From: Gordonia desulfuricans NBRC 100010
Lineage (GTDB): Bacteria; Actinomycetota; Actinomycetes; Mycobacteriales; Mycobacteriaceae
Direction: 5' to 3'
Assembly: GCF_001485495.1 (NCBI RefSeq)
Contig: NZ_BCNF01000047.1
Coordinates: 1-64,000 of the forward strand
DNA length: 64,000 nt
Shown here: piece by piece, positions 60,622-64,000 of the stretch
How the letters are laid out: every line of letters starts with the position of its first letter
Numbering within the stretch: position 1 is the stretch's first letter
The notes under the pieces: generated by a model
The model's input: only the letters and a program-made list of their open reading frames with translations
The model's database searches: none
What the model was told of the DNA's origin: nothing
Translations under genes and position numbers: made by a program

Positions 60622-62681
60622 CCCACCCGCTCCGGACGGAGATCCAACCGGCGGAGGAGTTGCGCGTTGAGCGCCACCACCACCGTCGACGCCGACATCA
60701 GGAGGGCACCGACGCTCATCGGCATCACGAAGCCGATCGGCGCGAGCACCCCGGCGGCGAGCGGCACCGCGATCAGGTTGTATCCGGCTGCCCACCACAG
60801 GTTCTGCTGCATCTTGCGGTAGCCGGCGCGCGACAGTTCGATCACCGACAGCACCGACCGCGGGTCCGACGACGCGAGGATCACCCCGGCCGACCCGATC
60901 GCGACGTCGGTGCCGGCACCGATCGCGATTCCGACGTCGGCCTGCGCCAGCGCGGGGGCGTCGTTGACGCCGTCGCCCACCATCGCCACCGTGTGGCCCT
61001 CGTGTTGCAGCTCGGCAACCTTCGCGGCCTTGTCCTCGGGTCGCACCCCGGCGTAGATGCGGTCCACGCCGAGGTCGGCGCCGACGCTCTCGGCGACGGC
61101 CTGGGCATCGCCGGTGATCATCACGACCTGCACTCCCCGCGCGTGCAGGGCATCCACGGCGGCACGGGATTCGGGCCGGATCTCATCGGCCAGCGCCAGT
61201 GCGCCGATCACCTCGTCGCCGTCGAGGACATGCAGGATGATCGCGCCCCGCGCACGCCACGGCACGACGTCTGCCAACTCCGACAGACCGTACTCGGCGA
61301 GCAGATGCGGCCCACCGACATGGATGCGGCGACCGTCGACGAGCGCCGACACCCCCACGGCCGGCGAAGCCGTGAACCCGCTCGCCCCCGGTATCGGGCG
61401 GCCGAGCTGCTCCCCGGCACGCACGATCGCCCTCGCGAGGGGATGTTCGCTGTCGGTTTCGGCCGCGGTGGCCAGGGCCAGCACCTCGTCCGGTTCGTGG
61501 CCGGGGGCGGCGGCGACGTCGGTGACGACGGGCTCACCCTTGGTGAGCGTGCCGGTCTTGTCGAAGAGGACCGCGTCGACGGTGCGCATGGTCTCCAGCG
61601 CGAGACGGTCGGTGATCAGCACGCCGCCGCGGGCGGCGCGTTCGGTCGCGATGGACACCACCAGAGGGATGGCCAGCCCCAGGGCGTGCGGGCAGGCGAT
61701 TACCAGCACGGTGATCACGCGGACCACCGCGTCGTCGGGCATGCCGAGCGCCGTCCACACGATCGCGGTGAGCAGCGCGGAACCGAGCGCGTACCAGAAC
61801 AGCCAGCCGGCCGCGGTGTCGGCGAGACGCTGTGCGCGTGACGACGATGCCTGGGCGTCGGCGACGAGCCGTCGGATCCCGGCCAGCGCGGTGTCGTCAC
61901 CGGTCGCGGTGACCTGCACGCGCACACCGGAATCGGTGGCGATGGTCCCGGCCACCACCTTGTCGCCGGTCTCCCGGCGCACGGCGATCGACTCACCGGT
62001 CACCATCGATTCGTCCATCGCGGCAGCGCCGTCGACGATGACGCCGTCAACGGGCACCGAGGCGCCGGGCCGGACGATCACCACGTCACCGACGGCGAGA
62101 TCGCCGGGCGCCACGGTCACCACCTCGTCGCCGACCACCTTCTCCGCCTCGTCGGGCAGCAGCGCGGCGAGCGAGTCCAGCGCCGACGTCGTCTGGGCCA
62201 GCGACCGCATCTCGATCCAGTGGCCGAGCAGCATGATCACCACCAGCAGCGCCAGCTCCCACCAGAAACTGAGCTCGTGGTCGAGCAGATGCAGCGTCGA
62301 TCCCCACGACGAGAGGAACGCCACGGTGATCGCCAGCGCGATCAGCAGCATCATGCCGGGCCGGCGGGACCGGATCTCGCCGACGGCACCGGTGAGGAAC
62401 GGTCGCCCACCCCAGAGGTAGATGACGGTGCCCAGGACCGGCGGTATCCAGGTGACCCAACCGCCGTCGGGGAGCCGGTAGCCGAGTAGATCGGCGAACA
62501 TGGCGTCGAGGCCGACCGTCGGGAGGGCCAGGACCAACATGATCCAGAACAGCCGGCGGAACTGCCCCACGTGATCGGACATGGTGTGGCCGGCCATGTC
62601 GTGATCGGACATGGCGTGCTGGGCCATGTCGTGACCGGCGTGGTCCATCACGACCGGATGGTGGTCGGGATGCTCCGTCAT
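60573..62681 (-). CDS. copB: Copper-exporting P1B-type ATPase, CopB subgroup
   Basis: A 702-residue heavy-metal ATPase. The N-terminus (1-37) has nine His and several Met. The transmembrane metal site Cys330-Pro-His marks the CopB (P1B-3) group for Cu+/Cu2+ or Ag+. Met-Val-Thr-Gly-Glu-Ser (226-231), Asp374-Lys-Thr-Gly-Thr-Leu-Thr (phosphorylated Asp), Ser-Glu-His-Pro-Leu and Gly-Asp-Gly-Val-Asn-Asp-Ala-Pro complete the ATPase core. It pumps copper out of the cytoplasm. The ATG lies 10 bases after a CsoR-type operator. The C-terminal 16 codons are supplied by the 66-bp repeat. Confidence 0.92.
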   Translation of the reverse strand: MTEHPDHHPVVMDHAGHDMAQHAMSDHDMAGHTMSDHVGQFRRLFWIMLVLALPTVGLDAMFADLLGYRLPDGGWVTWIPPVLGTVIYLWGGRPFLTGAVGEIRSRRPGMMLLIALAITVAFLSSWGSTLHLLDHELSFWWELALLVVIMLLGHWIEMRSLAQTTSALDSLAALLPDEAEKVVGDEVVTVAPGDLAVGDVVIVRPGASVPVDGVIVDGAAAMDESMVTGESIAVRRETGDKVVAGTIATDSGVRVQVTATGDDTALAGIRRLVADAQASSSRAQRLADTAAGWLFWYALGSALLTAIVWTALGMPDDAVVRVITVLVIACPHALGLAIPLVVSIATERAARGGVLITDRLALETMRTVDAVLFDKTGTLTKGEPVVTDVAAAPGHEPDEVLALATAAETDSEHPLARAIVRAGEQLGRPIPGASGFTASPAVGVSALVDGRRIHVGGPHLLAEYGLSELADVVPWRARGAIILHVLDGDEVIGALALADEIRPESRAAVDALHARGVQVVMITGDAQAVAESVGADLGVDRIYAGVRPEDKAAKVAELQHEGHTVAMVGDGVNDAPALAQADVGIAIGAGTDVAIGSAGVILASSDPRSVLSVIELSRAGYRKMQQNLWWAAGYNLIAVPLAAGVLAPIGFVMPMSVGALLMSASTVVVALNAQLLRRLDLRPERVGGGLPRTGSVPAYRAR

Positions 62682-62691
62682 GATCGAACCG

Positions 62692-62710
62692 TATACCCCT
62701 TGGGGGTATA
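62692..62710. promoter_or_regulatory. CsoR-type copper operator before copB
   Basis: TATACCCC and GGGGTATA flank a 3-base centre, a close match to the CsoR box reported for copper-responsive genes in Gram-positive bacteria. It lies 11-29 bp upstream of the copB start. Binding of copper to CsoR would release the operator. No csoR gene is in the window. Confidence 0.8.
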
Positions 62711-62781
62711 AGGCAACCGCCGTTCTCCCGAACCGCACCCACCGACCCCGATGTGCGCCTAGACTCTCGGTGAAACACTTA

Positions 62782-62794
62782 GAACATTTTGTTC
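62782..62794. promoter_or_regulatory. GAACA/TGTTC inverted repeat before the P450 gene
   Basis: GAACA (62782-62786), three T, and TGTTC (62790-62794) form a palindrome of the kind bound by TetR-family repressors. It lies about 50 bp upstream of the P450 ATG. The spacing differs from the KstR motif, so I do not assign a regulator. Confidence 0.45.
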
Positions 62795-62842
62795 CAATGG
62801 TCGGATCGAGGGGACCCGGCCGACGATCGCGGGGAGGCCACG

Positions 62843-64000
62843 ATGCCAACGGCAACAAAGCAGATACAGAAAGTCCTGGCCACGGCGAGCAACGCCTACC
62901 CGAGCCACGACATCCCCCTCGCCGTACCGCCACCCGGCTCCGGCCTCAAACCCGTGATGGGCAACCAGGGCATGCCCTGGCTCGGCAACACCCTCGACGC
63001 CCTGTCGGATCCGCTGGGCAGCGCGATGAAGCGCTACGAGAAGTACGGACCGGTCTCCTGGTCCGGCGCCCTGGGCATGAAGATGGTGACGCTGGTCGGC
63101 CCCGAGGCCATCGAGGCCGCCTGGATGAACCGCGACAAGGCGTTCTCCAGCGAGCAGGGCTGGGAACCGATGATCGGCCCGTTCTTCCGCCGCGGGATCA
63201 TGCTGATGGACTTCGGTGAGCACATGCACCACCGGCGCATCATGCAGCAGGCCTTCGCCCGGCCGCGACTCAACGGCTACCTCGACATGATGACCCCGCA
63301 CATCCAGAAGTCCCTGGCCAACTGGGATGTGGGCAAGGGATTCCCGATGTACACCCGCACCAAGGAACTGCTCCTCGAGCTCGCCTCGGAGGTGTTCGTC
63401 GGTTCCACGCTGTCGGAGGCGGAGAACCATCGCCTCGAGGACGCCTTCGAGGCCGCGGTCCGCGGCGGGCAGGCGATCATCCGCGCCGACGTCGGCAACT
63501 TCACCTGGGCCCGTGGGCTGCGCGGCCGCGAACTGCTGCAGGAGTACTTCCGTTCGGAGATCGCCACCCGCCGCCAGGGCGACGGCGACGACCTGTTCAC
63601 CGTGCTCTGCCACAGCGAGGACGACGAGGGCAACACCTTCAGCGACGAGGACGTCGTCAATCACATGATCTTCGTGATGATGGCCGCCCACGACACCTCC
63701 ACCATCGCGCTGTCGATGCTGACCCACTACCTGGGCCGCCACCCCGAGTGGCAGGACCGGCTCCGCGCGGAGTCCCTCGCCCTGGGCAAGCCCACCCTGG
63801 ACTTCGACGACCAGGATGCTCTGCCCAGCCTCGATCTGGCGTTCAAGGAGACCCTGCGGATCAACGCGCCGGTGGGCATGCTGTTCCGCAAGGCCGTCGC
63901 CGACACCCAGATCCTCGACCACTACATCCCGGCCGGCACGCTCGTGGCCATCCATCCGTGGGCGACGATGCTGCGCGAGGAGTGGTGGCCCAACCCCCGG
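62843..64000 (+). CDS. Cytochrome P450, 3' end outside the window
   Basis: The first 386 codons are present and no stop is reached. Pro-Pro-Pro-Gly-Ser-Gly near 30 and Trp-Leu-Gly-Asn-Thr near 48 form the N-terminal hinge. The I-helix Ala-Ala-His-Asp-Thr-Ser-Thr is at about 279-285 and the K-helix Glu-Thr-Leu-Arg at about 336-339. The haem-binding Cys would lie beyond the end. There is no membrane anchor, so it is a soluble bacterial P450. The substrate cannot be told; Met-rich helices and length suggest lipid- or sterol-like substrates (CYP136- or CYP125-like), with low certainty. Confidence 0.9.
   Translation, partial: MPTATKQIQKVLATASNAYPSHDIPLAVPPPGSGLKPVMGNQGMPWLGNTLDALSDPLGSAMKRYEKYGPVSWSGALGMKMVTLVGPEAIEAAWMNRDKAFSSEQGWEPMIGPFFRRGIMLMDFGEHMHHRRIMQQAFARPRLNGYLDMMTPHIQKSLANWDVGKGFPMYTRTKELLLELASEVFVGSTLSEAENHRLEDAFEAAVRGGQAIIRADVGNFTWARGLRGRELLQEYFRSEIATRRQGDGDDLFTVLCHSEDDEGNTFSDEDVVNHMIFVMMAAHDTSTIALSMLTHYLGRHPEWQDRLRAESLALGKPTLDFDDQDALPSLDLAFKETLRINAPVGMLFRKAVADTQILDHYIPAGTLVAIHPWATMLREEWWPNPR

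Noticed and set aside
62782-62794. KstR cholesterol-regulon operator before the P450
   Set aside because: The AAC and GTT halves are separated by more bases than in the KstR motif.

Overview
The window comes from a high-GC actinobacterium of the Mycobacteriales, most likely Gordonia or a close relative. This rests on four observations: a complete sigK/rskA locus in the mycobacterial gene order, a mycothiol-dependent formaldehyde dehydrogenase, WhiB and DUF222/HNH proteins, and an acetone-monooxygenase operon resembling the one described from Gordonia sp. TY-5. No rRNA, tRNA, CRISPR array, insertion sequence or replication origin was recognised.

Layout. 1-10.9 kb: the end of an HNH nuclease gene, an aldehyde dehydrogenase/DUF779 pair, membrane proteins, a serine hydrolase, a GAF regulator, and DUF2207, LemA and YccF membrane proteins. 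10.9-16.9 kb: a tightly overlapping lipid-modification operon (flavin oxidoreductase, DUF1365, cyclopropane-fatty-acid-synthase-type methyltransferase, DUF1295) ending in sigK and its anti-sigma factor rskA, with a SigK-like promoter directly before the first ATG. 16.9-25.5 kb: ligB, a SulP transporter, an MHS transporter, DoxX, the mscR/MBL formaldehyde-detoxification pair and a LuxR regulator. 25.6-32 kb: an array of inverted repeats, then an operon for secondary alcohol dehydrogenase, esterase and acetone-type Baeyer-Villiger monooxygenase (2-propanol to acetone to methyl acetate to acetate plus methanol). It is divergent from an AcoR-type activator, with clustered TGTCCCA half-sites between them. 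32-40 kb: a Rho-N/SAP-like basic protein, an F420-type PPOX protein, a two-component flavin monooxygenase operon with LuxR regulators, and an acyl-CoA synthetase. 40-46.5 kb: DinB, DUF6777, dispersed repeats, nagA/nagK, and a low-GC pair with a DUF3558 lipoprotein. 46.5-51.4 kb: an EthA-like monooxygenase with a divergent PucR regulator, WhiB plus HNH, and a methyltransferase behind an iron-box-like operator.

51.5-60.5 kb is the most interesting part: an ABC uptake system (fused double permease, ATPase, Tat-type lipoprotein binding protein), an XRE-cupin regulator, and a divergent operon of three different isopenicillin-N-synthase-like Fe(II)/2-oxoglutarate oxygenases, an alpha/beta hydrolase and a VOC protein. 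A palindromic CAATCAGATTG-type motif lies before both the transporter and the regulator, and an 83%-identical 66-bp element sits at both outer ends. I read this as an uncharacterised uptake-and-catabolism module; its substrate cannot be deduced from sequence. 60.5-64 kb: a CopB-type copper ATPase with a CsoR box, and a cytochrome P450 running off the window.

Starts were chosen from ribosome binding sites, overlaps and family alignments, and several differ from the longest possible frame. Family calls are from recognition of sequence, not from database searches.
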